From contig QEOQ01000274.1 of assembly GCA_010279815.1 (NCBI GenBank), forward strand, positions 1,203,537-1,267,536: a stretch of 64,000 nucleotides of DNA, given 5' to 3'. Made by a program: the position numbers and the translations under genes. The DNA comes from Brachionus plicatilis. Lineage: Eukaryota > Rotifera > Eurotatoria > Ploima > Brachionidae. The notes under the pieces are model-generated. The model had not been told where the DNA came from. It saw only the letters and a list, made by a program, of their open reading frames with translations, and made no database searches. Positions 1 through 10,239 of the stretch are shown piece after piece (the first letter of the stretch is position 1; the number at the start of each line of letters is the position of its first letter).

Positions 1-45
1 CGGAATATAATAAAAATTTAAATTCAAAATAAAAAATTTTCACTC

Positions 46-223
46 CTAATATTTAGGATCACTCGAATATCTGTCCAAAAAATCTAAGAATTTTCTTTGA
101 TTTTCTTCAGTTCTAAATTTACTGAACAAACTTGCTTTTGCTGATTCCGAGGGATCATTTACATTGACGTGCAGCTTATTTAATTGATTTTTATAGAAAA
201 ATTTGGTAGAGAACTTCCAGAGG
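46..223 (-). CDS. 3'-terminal exon of an unidentified gene (partial)
   Basis: Read on the minus strand, an open frame runs into a TAG stop at 46-48. It encodes about 59 residues, charged and rich in Lys, Asn and Ser, ending ...FLDFLDRYSSDPKY. A plausible acceptor (TTAG) lies just upstream, at 224-227. The codon usage and balanced composition look coding, unlike the surrounding poly-A/T DNA. I do not recognise the family. No upstream exon could be placed before the MITE at 289-593, so this may be a final exon with a distant partner or a gene fragment. Confidence 0.35.
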
Positions 224-288
224 CTAATCCGACCATATTTTCAGCATTCATTTTTTAAAATATTGATTAAAAAAAGTTAAATTTTATA

Positions 289-593
289 CAGTGGTATATA
301 AAGTTTTTTTTTCATAAATTGGTTAAAAAAAATAGTTATTTTTAAATTGTTATAAAAAAACTTTCTTAAATCTTTCTTAAAGACATTTTTTTAAAAATTT
401 TGAATATTGAATTGGTCGTTTTGAATTTTACCAAAATTATCTCAAAATCCTGAAGATTTACGTAATTTTTCTTAAAATATCTCTTTTTCACTTTTCGGAT
501 TTTACGTTAATTTACGTAAAATGTGGTAAAATTTGGTTAATTTACGGTATTTTACGTAATTTTTCGTAAAATACTGTTATCAAATCACCACTG
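289..593. mobile_element. ACGTAA-type MITE, CAGTGGT termini, TA target site
   Basis: Starts CAGTGGTA and ends in the complement, CACCACTG. Both ends are flanked by TA (287-288 and 594-595), as for Tc1/mariner-like elements. The interior holds several TTTACGTAA-type words. Related copies are at 51629-51894 and 59501-59645. Confidence 0.6.
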
Positions 594-865
594 TATAAAG
601 GTTGTAAAAAATTGAATAAAAATGAAAAATAAAATTTAAGAATGTGTTAGTATGGGTGAGATAGTATTTATTGTGTCCGATTGTATTTAAAAACATCTTA
701 ACTTGTAATCCGATCCTTACTGTGATTTTCAATGACTAAATAGCAATTTATATCTGTTTATTTCTAGTTATATATTCAGACAAAATTTAATTCTATAATT
801 CATTAAATTATTATTCATGTTAAATTTGAAATGAATTGAATTTTGTAGAATTTTTTTTTAAAATA

Positions 866-1624
866 ATGTCAAAAAAATTAATCAAAATAACTTCCAATTT
901 TTTTTTTTTAGCGATTTTAATTTTGTCAGTAAATTCAAAGTAACTTGGAAAAAATTTCCTTAAATATTTTTGTTTAATTGAACTTAAATTCAAGAAGTGA
1001 AAAAAATCTTGAAAAGAAAAAATGTCGAAATTTGCCAAATAAAAATTTTGAATGTCGTTCTCTCCCGGTTGAATGCTTTCAATGTTCAATAGATAATAAC
1101 CCCAAAGCAGCTGACTGTATTTACGGAGAACCATTTACCACTGAGTGTATAGTAAAGAATGAGACTGACTGCAAAGGAGAACGATCATTTACTTTTGAAG
1201 CAGAGTGCAGATTTTGCTACCAAACTCCAGATTGGATGCATGTATGCACCCATAACTTTACATGTAGAAGAGACAGTCCACAAAGACTATGGAAAGTGAA
1301 TTGTACTGTCTTGGATAATATTATATGTTTGGGATCAAGGACTTTTTTTAAAAATGTAGAGTGTAATTGGACAAGTGGAAACAAGTGGGGCGTTGCATTA
1401 TTTTTGAGCCTAACGTTGGGGGGCTTTGGAGTAGATAGGTTTTATCTCGGCCATTATAAGGTAAATTTTAATATTATCATTGAATTAAGTTGTGTAAATA
1501 AAATTCAAAGGAAGGATTTGCTAAGTTATTTAGTTTTGGCGGTCTTGGAGTTTGGACACTAGTAGATGTGGTACTTATCTATGTCGGCTACATTGGACCA
1601 GAGGATGGCTCAATTTTCATATGA
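866..1624 (+). CDS. TM2D3: TM2 domain-containing protein 3 (TM2D3/almondex-type)
   Basis: Three exons: join(866..939, 995..1460, 1511..1624), 217 aa. Exon 1 gives a signal peptide (MSKKLIKITSNFFFLAILIL...). The ectodomain has paired cysteines in the TM2D3 order (ECFQC, CIYGEP, CRFCYQTP, CLGSRTF, ECNWTSG). The C-terminal TM2 domain has two membrane helices joined by a loop with the DRF motif (GGFGVDRFYLGHY, then EGFAKLFSFGGLGVW) and ends GPEDGSIFI, as TM2D3 proteins do. Both introns are tiny (55 and 50 bp), GT-AG and phase-consistent. The start was chosen because only this ATG adds a signal peptide; the second exon alone has no ATG start. TM2D3 proteins are linked to Notch signalling and endolysosomal function in animals, and a membrane or endosomal location is expected. 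Confidence 0.88.
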
Positions 1625-2767
1625 GAATGATTGAGGAACAAATGAAACGAATTGTAAAATTTTGTCTTTGAACCTAAATTTTATTTACAAAAAGAAAATG
1701 AAATAAAAAATTTTGAAGCAATTAGATGATTTTGGAAAAACAATTCACAGCTTTTATTTTAATTTAAAAAATGGTTGCAAATTTAAATTTTTATTTCCAA
1801 AATTATTTTTTGAATTAAATTTGAATTAAAAAATTTATTTAAAAAAACTTTTTACTTTTAGTTTAAAAAGAGGTATTATTTAATAAAAAAGAAATTCATT
1901 TTATATTCCTTTAAAAGTTATCAATTCTTAGGTAATCAAAACAGTCATTGAGAAAAACGGTAACTGATCGAATCATTAGAAATTGCATTGTAGTTTTTTT
2001 TTTTTTAACTTTTTTTTTTCTCGTTTTTTTACTAAAATTTACCATTTTTCTCATTTTAAATAATGAAAATTTACGTAAAATTACGTAAAGTTTCGTAATT
2101 TTTTTTTTCAATTTTCATTTTAATTTTCTTAAAAAAAAAAAAAATTCCTAAAAATCGCCATTTTTTCAGTTATTTTTGGCCCTTTATATTTTTTCTAAAA
2201 TTTACTATAATTTTCGTAAGATTACGTAAAATTTCGTAATTTTACGTAAATTTACGGAAAAAGACGTAAAATTTCGTAAAAACAGTTTATCGTAGCAGTA
2301 CAGTATTATATAAATTTGATAAAAAAAACTTTCTTTTGATTGTAATTTATGAAAAATTAAAATAAGATGTAAGGTGGCGTAAGACTTGAAGTAAGAGTAA
2401 AAATCATTAATTTATTGTTGAAATTTTATTGGTAAATTTTCGTAATTAAAAAATTATTTCTTAGTTTAAAAAAAAATTAGAATCAATAGTCAATGAATCA
2501 TTTTGAATTAAGAAATTTTTTGGTCCTAATTCGTTAAATTTCTAATTTGAGTTAGTTATGCGGTCATATTTAATCTAATATGGTATAAAATTAAATTTCA
2601 GAATTTACTTGAAAAAAATATTAGGAAATTAACTCCGGTAAAGTGACGAGTTACGATTTTACATTTTTACATTTTCATATTTTTATAAAATTTTTGAATA
2701 TTTCAGAATATTTTTAATTTTCATTACTAATTAATTTTTGAAATATTTACAAAAAATGTAAAAAAAT
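1625..2767. other. AT-rich intergenic DNA with a truncated ACGTAA foldback element
   Basis: No gene seen. About 1900-2303 is the right part of an element with ACGTAA words, ending CAGTTTATCGTAGCAGTACAG before TA, very close to the right terminus of the complete element at 37456-38207. Its left terminus is missing. Confidence 0.5.
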
Positions 2768-3120
2768 GGCAATGTGAAATTTTAGTACAAAAATTACAGT
2801 ACAAAAAGTAAAAACGCTATAATTTATTTTCTAATTGTGCAAAAATGGCTCTATAAAAAGTACAATATTATACAAATTTTGTGCAACCGAATTCCAGGCT
2901 CTGCAAAAACTCTGCAATTTTCTATAAAATGCACACCATTAAAAAATATTTGATTAAAAAATGCAATAAATTGCAGAGTTTTTGCAGAGCCTGGAATTCG
3001 GTTGCACAAAATTTGTACAATATTGTACTTTTTATAGAGCCATTTTTGCACAATTAGAAAATAAATTATAGCGTTTTTACTTTTTGTACTGTAATTTTTG
3101 TACTAAAATTTCACATTGCC
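2768..3120. mobile_element. Foldback MITE, near-perfect long inverted repeat, GGCAATGTG termini
   Basis: Two arms of about 150 bp (2768-2920 and 2967-3120) are near-perfect reverse complements around a loop of about 45 bp. Termini are GGCAATGTGAAATTTTAGTA and its complement. An 8-bp direct repeat AAAAAAAT abuts both ends (2760-2767, 3121-3128). Any open frame here is an artefact of the palindrome. It resembles 50327-50788, suggesting a MULE-type non-autonomous element. Confidence 0.7.
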
Positions 3121-4249
3121 AAAAAAATAAATTTTAAAGCATGACTAAGCTTATTTTGTTAATTAAATACTAAATTCTGAGTGATAGGATTAAAGAGGTT
3201 GTTTGACTGAAAAATATATCATATTAATATTTGTAGGTTAGTTTACTGGAACAATTGGAACTTGTTCTGAGGAACAATTTATTTAGAATTTGTTATTAAT
3301 GGAACTTGTTCTCAGGTTTTGTGAACTATGAGTTCATCTAACCTAAACGACTAGACCCGAAAAACTTGGTTTTTTTCTTAAGTTAGTTTTTTGACTTAAG
3401 TAATAATTGACGTTCGTGTGATGCATTTTAATAAAAACTCAATTTATTAAAAATGGAAAACAGAGCGCAGATAATTTTTTAAACTAGAAATATTATCTTA
3501 AGGATCATCATATCACAAACTCAAAGTCAAAATTTATTTAAAAAAAAAAGTTTTTTAACGATTTAATTAAAATCTAAATCTAAATAAATTATTTAAAAGT
3601 CAAACAAAGAATTTTCAATATTTTTTTCAAATTTGCAAATAAAAATTAAATTCATTCTGTTTCACTAAAGAGTCTAATTTCAAATATGAAAATGCTTACA
3701 ATTTTAGCTTAAAATTATTTTTTTATTTGAAACTGAAAAAAATGTTCAAAGCATTGCACTTCTTCAACGTTATTTCGACATTGGAAACATTTTGTAATTC
3801 AAACACCAAAATTAAAAGTTTAAATTAAAAATTCAAATAAATATTTTTAAATATTATTTCTTTTCAGACATTTTATAACATTTTTCAGATTGACTTTAGC
3901 CTGCTATTTATCTAAAATAGAGAAAATTTAAGAGTTTCAAGCTGGTTGTAAGTCAACAAGATTTCTTAAATTTTTAATAATTCAATTTCATAGAATTCAT
4001 AGTGCTGTAAATAAATTAAAAAATATTTTTTATATTAGACAACACTAAGCAAATATTAAAAGATTAAAAAAAATTTACATTTACATCCATTGTAATTCAA
4101 AACACCAAATAAAAAATTTAAAAAAATCTAGAAATGAATAAAATGTCAAAATATTTGCATTAGTAAAATATAAGTTTTGATATTTATAAAACAGTCAGAT
4201 CTCTAATTTTCTCTTAATCTTATGAAAAAAATATTTAAAAAAAAACAAA
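3121..4249. other. AT-rich intergenic DNA
   Basis: No gene recognised. The last ~180 bp (from about 4070) is the promoter-proximal part of an inverted duplication whose other arm lies at about 5800-5990. Confidence 0.5.
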
Positions 4250-4708
4250 ATGCTGAAAAATTTAATTTTAACTTTTTTGATTGCTGTATCTTTAGGTAAT
4301 TTTATTCCTTAGGATTCTAGGTTATAAGAATTTTAATTTTTTTTTAAACCAGCCCAGGATTGTCCACCAGGTGTCCCGGTAGCTAGGTGTCGAGCCGATC
4401 CGTGTAAATTTGCCATCGAGACAGGGTGCGCCGCTTTTCCACAAGCGCTTTGTAGACCCAATTACTGCGGTGGTTGCAATTCCGAGTGGTTTTTAGATGG
4501 AAAAAAAGTCGACTGCAATGAGAAAGCATTGGAAAATGAAAAACTTAAATGCTTATTTCCAGTCAATTGCTTTGTTGAGCCGTGCAGATTTGCTAGATGT
4601 CCAGCATATCCAAATGCTGCATGTGTCAACAACTATTGTGGAGGGTGCTATGCTTTTTTTTATGAAAATGGCGAAAAAGTTGACTGCAAAGAAAACAACA
4701 GTGCTTAA
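4250..4708 (+). CDS. Small secreted cysteine-rich protein with two NYCGGC repeats (copy 1)
   Basis: Exons join(4250..4295, 4353..4708), 133 aa. Exon 1 is a signal peptide (MLKNLILTFLIAVSLA|QDC). The mature protein has two tandem repeats of about 50 residues with the pattern C-x(3)-PC-x(4-5)-C-x(3-5)-P-x-A-x-C-x(2)-NYCGGC-x(n)-G-x-K-V-DC. This spacing suggests a disulfide-stabilised extracellular domain. I do not know a named function. The intron (57 bp) is GT-AG, phase 1. An inverted paralogue lies at 5338-5798. The two second exons are identical from about codon 40 onward, including the 3' UTR, while the promoter, exon 1, intron and first ~40 codons differ. Confidence 0.8.
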
Positions 4709-4773
4709 ACAAATTTTTCTTTTTAAAATTTTTAATAAATGATCAATCAAAGATAAACTATATTTTCTAATAT

Positions 4774-5056
4774 TCATTTGACAAAATCATATAAAAGAAT
4801 TTTGTTATCTTCTGTTCCAGCAATCAAATGGTTGTCTGAAAAAACATCTATACAATTGATCGATGAACCATGAACATAAGAATTCTTAATTTTCATTTCA
4901 GAAATACTTCCAACATTCAACACTTTCTCATGGACAACAGCAATTGCTATAGAAATATTTTAATAAAAGAAATTAAAAAAAATTATTACTTTGAGAAAGA
5001 ACTAAAAGGTTCATAGTTATCAGTTCAGCATAAATAATAAATAATAGTTGATTCAT
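4774..5056 (-). pseudogene. Truncated copy of the beta-propeller/EGF gene (5' part only)
   Basis: complement(join(4774..4946, 4990..5056)) would encode 79 aa: a signal-peptide-like start (MNQLLFIIYAELITMNLLVL) and the first ~55 residues of the propeller. It matches the 5' part of the gene at 12282-14373, including its upstream flank and intron, and breaks off after ...LLYDFVK, followed at once by TGA. No frameshift lies within the copied part. It sits between the two inverted cysteine-rich genes, so it was carried there by a segmental rearrangement. It may be transcribed as a short secreted peptide, but most likely it is a gene fragment. Confidence 0.7.
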
Positions 5057-5337
5057 TTTTGTGAAGTTTTTAAAATCAAAATTTCTATCCAAAAATAATT
5101 AAGAAATTTATATTTCTAATTAATTTATTGATTTTAAAATTATTTTTAAAAATTAAAAAAAAATCGACTTTGTTTCATTTTTTTCCTTAGGTGCTTTTAA
5201 TGGATTTTTTTAAAATTGTTTTTTAATGTTATTTAATAATAACAAAAAATTCAGTTCTTAAAATTTTACAATAAAAATAATTAATAATACATACTTAGAT
5301 TGATTATTTATTAAAAATTTTAAAAAGAAAAATTTGT

Positions 5338-5798
5338 TTAAGCACTGTTGTTTTCTTTGCAGTCAACTTTTTCGCCATTTTCATAAAAAAAAGCATAGCA
5401 CCCTCCACAATAGTTGTTGACACATGCAGCATTTGGATATGCTGGACATCTAGCAAATCTGCACGGCTCAACAAAGCAATTGACTGGAAATAAGCATTTA
5501 AGTTTTTCATTTTCCAATGCTTTCTCATTGCAGTCGACTTTTTTTCCATCTAAAAACCACTCGGAATTGCAACCACCGCAGTAATTGGGTCTACAAAGCG
5601 CTTGTGGAAAAGCGGCGCACCCTTTCTGTAAAGCAATCTGACAGGGATCGGCTAGACACATAGCTACCGGGACTCCCGGTGCACAATTCTGAGCTGATTT
5701 AAGATAAATATTTAAAACTGTTAAAATTAAGAATCCTAAGGAACAAATTTACCAAAAGATCCGGTTATCAGTAAAATTACAATTAAATTTATCAACAT
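5338..5798 (-). CDS. Small secreted cysteine-rich protein with two NYCGGC repeats (copy 2)
   Basis: complement(join(5338..5693, 5753..5798)), 133 aa, with signal peptide MLINLIVILLITGSFA|QNC. Same two-repeat cysteine framework as the gene at 4250-4708, arranged convergently with it (tail to tail, about 630 bp between stop codons). The N-terminal ~40 residues of the mature part are diverged (ADPCQIALQKG here, ADPCKFAIETG there). The rest is identical at protein level and apparently at DNA level. This mosaic suggests recent gene conversion between the inverted arms. Function unknown; secreted. Confidence 0.8.
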
Positions 5799-6509
5799 TT
5801 TGTTTTAAAAAAAATTAGTTTTTTCATTAAATTAAAATTTAGAGATCTGACGTTTTTTAAATAACAAAACTTTATATTTTTCTCATTACTAATGCAAAAA
5901 TTTTGACATTTTATTCATTTCTAATGCTTTTAAAAATTTTTTGGAAAAAAAGGTTATTTTGCCAGCATTACAATCAAAGAATTACAATGGGTGCAATTTT
6001 TTTTTAAATCATTTAAAATATTTAGTATTTATTTTTTTTTTAATTATTTACGTTCTATTAAATAGAATGCCTAAAAATTATACGAAATTATCTTGACTTA
6101 TAATCAGTTTGAAAATCTAAAATTTTCTCTTTTCAAAATTAATTGTTTAATAAGCTTCTGAAAAGACTTCAGGAGGAATTTTTCGCTTTTATAGATTTTG
6201 ATCTTTTCTATTACCAATATTAGATCAAATTCTTCCCAAACCGCATTCATTCAAAAGTATTATCAAAATTAATTTTAAAATTTTGGATAATTTTTTTAAA
6301 TGTTTTTTTTTTCGTTTTATTATTTTAAGAAAAAAATTTCCCAACCCATGTTATTTAATGAGCAAAAAATAAAAAAAAATTCATTAAAAAATTTGAAGAA
6401 TTGTTTTATAAAAGTTTAGAAAGGCCTTTTTAAAAAAAAATTAAATTAAAATAATATCTTGAAAATTTCTCTATTTTTAATGAAATTAAGTAAACGAGTC
6501 TAGTTTATA
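5799..6509. other. AT-rich intergenic DNA
   Basis: 5800-5990 is the diverged promoter arm of the inverted duplication. The rest shows nothing recognisable. Confidence 0.4.
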
Positions 6510-6566
6510 CTTTTTTTCCTTCTCTTTATAAAAAAATTTGATAAATCAATTATTAAAAAGAGTAAA
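6510..6566 (-). pseudogene. Leftover 3' end of an EGF3-TM gene
   Basis: Nearly identical to 21548-21605, the end of the mucin-like EGF3-TM gene (transmembrane end and basic tail), but located about 100 bp downstream of the EGF3-TM gene that ends at 6673. It is a remnant of duplication or conversion between family members. Confidence 0.5.
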
Positions 6567-6672
6567 TAAAAGAGTAAGTATTTTTCTTTCTCGTTGTAAA
6601 TTTATTTAAATTTTATTTGAAATATTAATGTGTAATTTTATTATTTGACTTGAAAAAATTCTTGATATGTTA

Positions 6673-7559
6673 TTATTTTTTTTCTTCTTGACATAAAAAC
6701 TTTAAAAAATCAATTATTAAAAAGAGTAAATATGTGACACACAAGACAATGATGGCTATGATTAATGAAGTTCTAATAACAGTTTTAACTGTTTTTATCT
6801 CTTGACTCTCCACTTGGCATTTTTCTCCACTATAAGATTTAAAACATTTGCACTTTGGTTCATTTTCCACATCATAACACAATCCATTTTTGGTACATGT
6901 TTCATTCTGACAAACATCAATCTTTTTCTCACAATTCGCTCCATAGAACAACACAGAACCATTTTTAGTCACACACTCACATTTGTATATTTTTTTGGTG
7001 AAATCATTGGAACATTTGGCTCCATTCAAGCAAGGATTTGAAGCACATGGTCTAGAATCTATTTGACATCGTGTTCCTATGTAGTGCTCATCACATTCAC
7101 AAATAAATTTCTCATTATTGTTTAGTTTACATTTACCATTATTCGTACAATTAGCTAAGCAATCTACCATGTCAATTTTACTTGTCATAATGTCCATTAG
7201 TTGTGCTGTCTCAATCTCGAAAACAGATTGAATTTCATAGATACTTTGGTATTTTATTAAATTTTTTACTTTTGAAAAATAAAAATCAGTTGACTGAATT
7301 GTAGTATAATTTTCTTTTCGGCTTTCATCTGAAGTTACTTTTCGATCATTTTTTGATGTCAGAAATTGATTTTCTCTTGTTTCTTTAGTGATGGTTTTAC
7401 TAGTTGTTTCACCTTCTATCTGACAGCCTTGTTGTGCATTTTCATTTGCATCTTCACCTAAAATTATTTAGCAGCCAATTTTTTAATTTTTAGAGAAAAA
7501 TTACTTTGAGGACATAGCTCAATGTATCTAACAAAAAATATTAAATAAACCAGTCTCAT
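6673..7559 (-). CDS. Single-pass membrane protein with three EGF-like domains (short ectodomain member)
   Basis: complement(join(6673..7457, 7505..7559)), 279 aa. Exon 1 encodes a hydrophobic signal-like segment (MRLVYLIFFVRYIELC). Residues about 20-105 are a Ser/Thr/Lys-rich stretch of no known fold. Then come three EGF-like domains with six cysteines each (CLANCTNNGKC..., CASNPCLNGAKC..., CQNETCTKNGLC...), one transmembrane helix (SLIIAIIVLCVTYLLFLIID) and a short tail ending CQEEKK. The intron is 47 bp, phase 1. The EGF3-TM part is nearly identical to genes at 12282-14373 and 21534-22879, which carry different N-terminal modules. A type I surface protein is expected; ligand unknown. Confidence 0.75.
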
Positions 7560-8806
7560 ATTGATTTGTTTTAAATATCTTATAAAAATTAATGAGTATT
7601 TTTAAATTTCTCTCTTAATTTATTAATTTAAAAAATTAAATTTTTTTTTTGCTTTTTCAATTATTTTTCGGTGTCAATCGATTTTTTAATTCAAGTATTA
7701 TTTTAAATTAATGATTTATTGACTATAAAGTGTTTTCTTAAAAAGAATTTTTTTTTTTATATTTGATTGAAATTTTTTATTCAATTTAAATAAGTATTGG
7801 AATTCTAATAAGAACAATCATAAAAATATATATAGAGATTTAAAATATTGATGATTTGAAAAAAAAATTATTTGTCTGTAGTTAGGTAGGCGATTTAAAG
7901 CAAATAGTTATTGAATTAATTCGATTTAATGATTGAATTTCTCTTAATTTTTTTTCAATTTTTAATCCATATCTTTATGTATCAAAATTTCTGATTGCAT
8001 CACGCTAAAAATAGAGAACCAAAAATTATTTTTCGTAATTTTCCTAACAAATTGTATTTGTATTTGATTTTCTTTTGCGTGATAATCTCAATTTTAGACT
8101 AGTTAAGGTCAACCACGAGTTGTTTTTTTCACCAACATCAAGTGTCCTAGCATTGTCAGGAATTTCAGTAAATTATTCTGAACAGCAATATATATACAAT
8201 GTTTGTATGCATAACTTTATGAATATCTTTGACAATCACATAAAGTTCTCCTATATTATAGCCAATTATTTTTATTTACATCAGCTGATATCTGTAAGGT
8301 ACACTTTCATTATTTAAAAAATCATCGAAATTTTTATTAATTTTTTTCAAATTTGAATCTCGGGCTTTTTTGAACTAACTCTTGGTTTAATTTGAATTGG
8401 AAATTGTTGATTTATTGTTGATTGTATTGTTGATTCATTTCTAAGTAATTAAATTTTGAAGTAAAATTTTAATTTAATGTTTTACATATTTTTTTTGGTT
8501 GCTTAATTTTTTAAATTTTATTTAGAGAAAAAAAAATATTCTGTTAAGTTATATTTTATTTGTTGTAAAAATATATTTTTGATGACAAAAATTTTATTTT
8601 GGTGGAAAAATTTTTATTTTGATGATAGATTTTAGTAAAAATTTGATTCCAAATTCTGATTTATTTGATGACGAAAAATTGTATTCCTAAATAGAATTTT
8701 TAAAATTTATCTTTATTTCTTTCAAAGTCTTGAATTTAAAAAATCAATTCTTACTCTCTTGTCCAATACAAACTCAAAATGAAGAAAATTTTATTAAATT
8801 AATTAC
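7560..8806. other. AT-rich intergenic DNA
   Basis: No recognised gene. 8718-8766 resembles the exon 3/intron 3 boundary of the vWFD gene (about 16964-17024): both contain AATTCTTACTCTCTTGTCCA. It is probably a small duplicated fragment. Confidence 0.35.
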
Positions 8807-9070
8807 AGTGATCTCGCGTTTATGTCCCACCTTCCATTCTCAGAAAATGTGGGAACATATTCAAAAGGGGACAAAAATAAAAAATAAGTTTAATTCACAA
8901 AAAAATTTATTTTAAATTCAACATAAACTTTAACTTATTAATTATACATAATTATACTTAGATATTATCTCGTCTGATTTGGCTGTTGTTAACTTGACAT
9001 TAATAATGGCTATTTTTGCTTCATTTGTAATTATTTTTCTTTTAGACATTTTTTTGGGCTAATACATACA
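8807..9070 (-). mobile_element. Possible truncated pogo/Tigger-like element
   Basis: A CAGTGATCTCGCGTTTATGT terminus follows TA at 8805-8806. At about 9048 the minus strand opens with MSKRKIITNEAKIAIINVK, resembling the basic helix-turn-helix start of pogo-type transposases. The rest of the transposase and the other terminus are missing. Weak evidence. Confidence 0.3.
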
Positions 9071-9133
9071 CAAAAAAAATTTTCAACATATGTGACATAT
9101 TAATGAAAAAATTTAATAAAATATTATTATTAT

Positions 9134-9176
9134 TATTTATTTGTTTTCTGTTCGAGCATGCGCTCCTTCAGATAAA
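9134..9176 (-). repeat. Interspersed LINE-tail motif (hairpin plus AAAT repeats)
   Basis: TTATTTATTTGTTTTCTG followed by a GAGCNNGCGCTC hairpin and CTTCAGA. The same 45-bp motif recurs at 24908-24950, 60794-60846, 61379-61427 and in part at 49348-49380 and 55754-55801. Best read as the 3' tail of a non-LTR retrotransposon family. Confidence 0.55.
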
Positions 9177-9593
9177 AAAAAATAAATAAAATAAAACAAA
9201 ATAAGATAAAATAAAATAATTAAAACAGTTTAAAAAATTTTTAAATTTAAAGTAAGTTATTTTCATTTATGAGTGAGAGGATGAGATACAAAAATAATAA
9301 TTAAATAGCTGTTTAGTTTATAAAAAATAAAAATAGAGTAAAAATAAAAATAAAAATATAAAAAATAACCCGAAGCACAGCTTTATATACGAGTAACGAG
9401 ACGTTAGATTATTAGTTACAGTAGCAGCAGTTCACACACACAATTCTTGACAAAATTGAAATAAAAAAAAATTAGTAAAAAAATTATTATTTATTTATTT
9501 CATTTTGTAAAATTGAATAATTTAGTTGTTGCATAATTGAAAATTATGAATAAAAAACTTATTGAATAAAAATAAATAAAGAATAAAAAATAA

Positions 9594-9845
9594 TTATTGA
9601 CTAAATTTTTTAATTGTCTCATTTATAATCAATCTCATTTTTTTCTCTTCTTCTAATCTTGGCGGTAAAGATTTTGATTTAGATATTTTTTGTAATCGTT
9701 CAAGTGTGAAAGGCATTATTAAAAAATCGGTAAATTTTTTCAAACGTGAGACCTAAACTTTGTTCTTTTTTGTCTAGATCAATCACAGCCTTTTCGATGG
9801 CTTGTCCTTGAGACTAATGAATTGTTAAGGCATAGGGTTATACCC
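9594..9845 (-). pseudogene. Helitron/PIF1-like helicase C-terminal relic
   Basis: On the minus strand, frame segments read LTIH-x-SQGQAIEKAVIDL, then EQSLGLTF, then (after a frame shift and small deletion) MPFTLERLQKISKSKSLPPR...KKFSQ-stop (stop at 9594-9596). These match the last helicase motifs and the C-terminal tail typical of Helitron-encoded PIF1-like helicases. The usual Lys in the TIHKSQG motif is replaced by a stop, and the VALSRV block is deleted, so it is dead. No Rep domain or Helitron ends were found. Confidence 0.7.
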
Positions 9846-10088
9846 GAATTCTTTAATCAAAAAAGTTTTAAATTGCTTTTGTTTTAGATGCATTATTTAG
9901 AAAAAGAAAATATTTAGAGATTACTTCCGAATTAAAGTGTTGATTAATTTTTTTGTCAAATACTTTTCTCTAAAAACTCTGTTAAACTCAGCAATTTTTT
10001 TGTACTTTTTGTTTATTTATTTATTTATTGAATTGAATTAACCTCCTTTAAGGAGAAGTAAAAGAAAATAAAGAAAAATTTTTTTTTT

Positions 10089-10131
10089 NNNNNNNNNNNN
10101 NNNNNNNNNNNNNNNNNNNNNNNNNNNNNNN
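10089..10131. other. Assembly gap (43 N)
   Basis: Run of N. It lies within the presumed 3' untranslated region of the retrotransposon. Confidence 0.99.
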
Positions 10132-10239
10132 ATGAAAAATTATTACCTAAAAATAAAATTACAAAAATAAAAAAGGAACATTAGTTCGAAAATAGAAAAA
10201 GGCATGAAAGTTAGAAAGCAAGATAATTTGAACCAAAAT

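Noticed and set aside
2851..3051. 66-codon minus-strand frame
   Set aside because: Lies wholly in a perfect palindrome; repetitive by construction.
8075..8317. 80-codon plus-strand frame
   Set aside because: An acceptor and donor could be imagined around it, but the protein matches nothing I know and has no partner exons.
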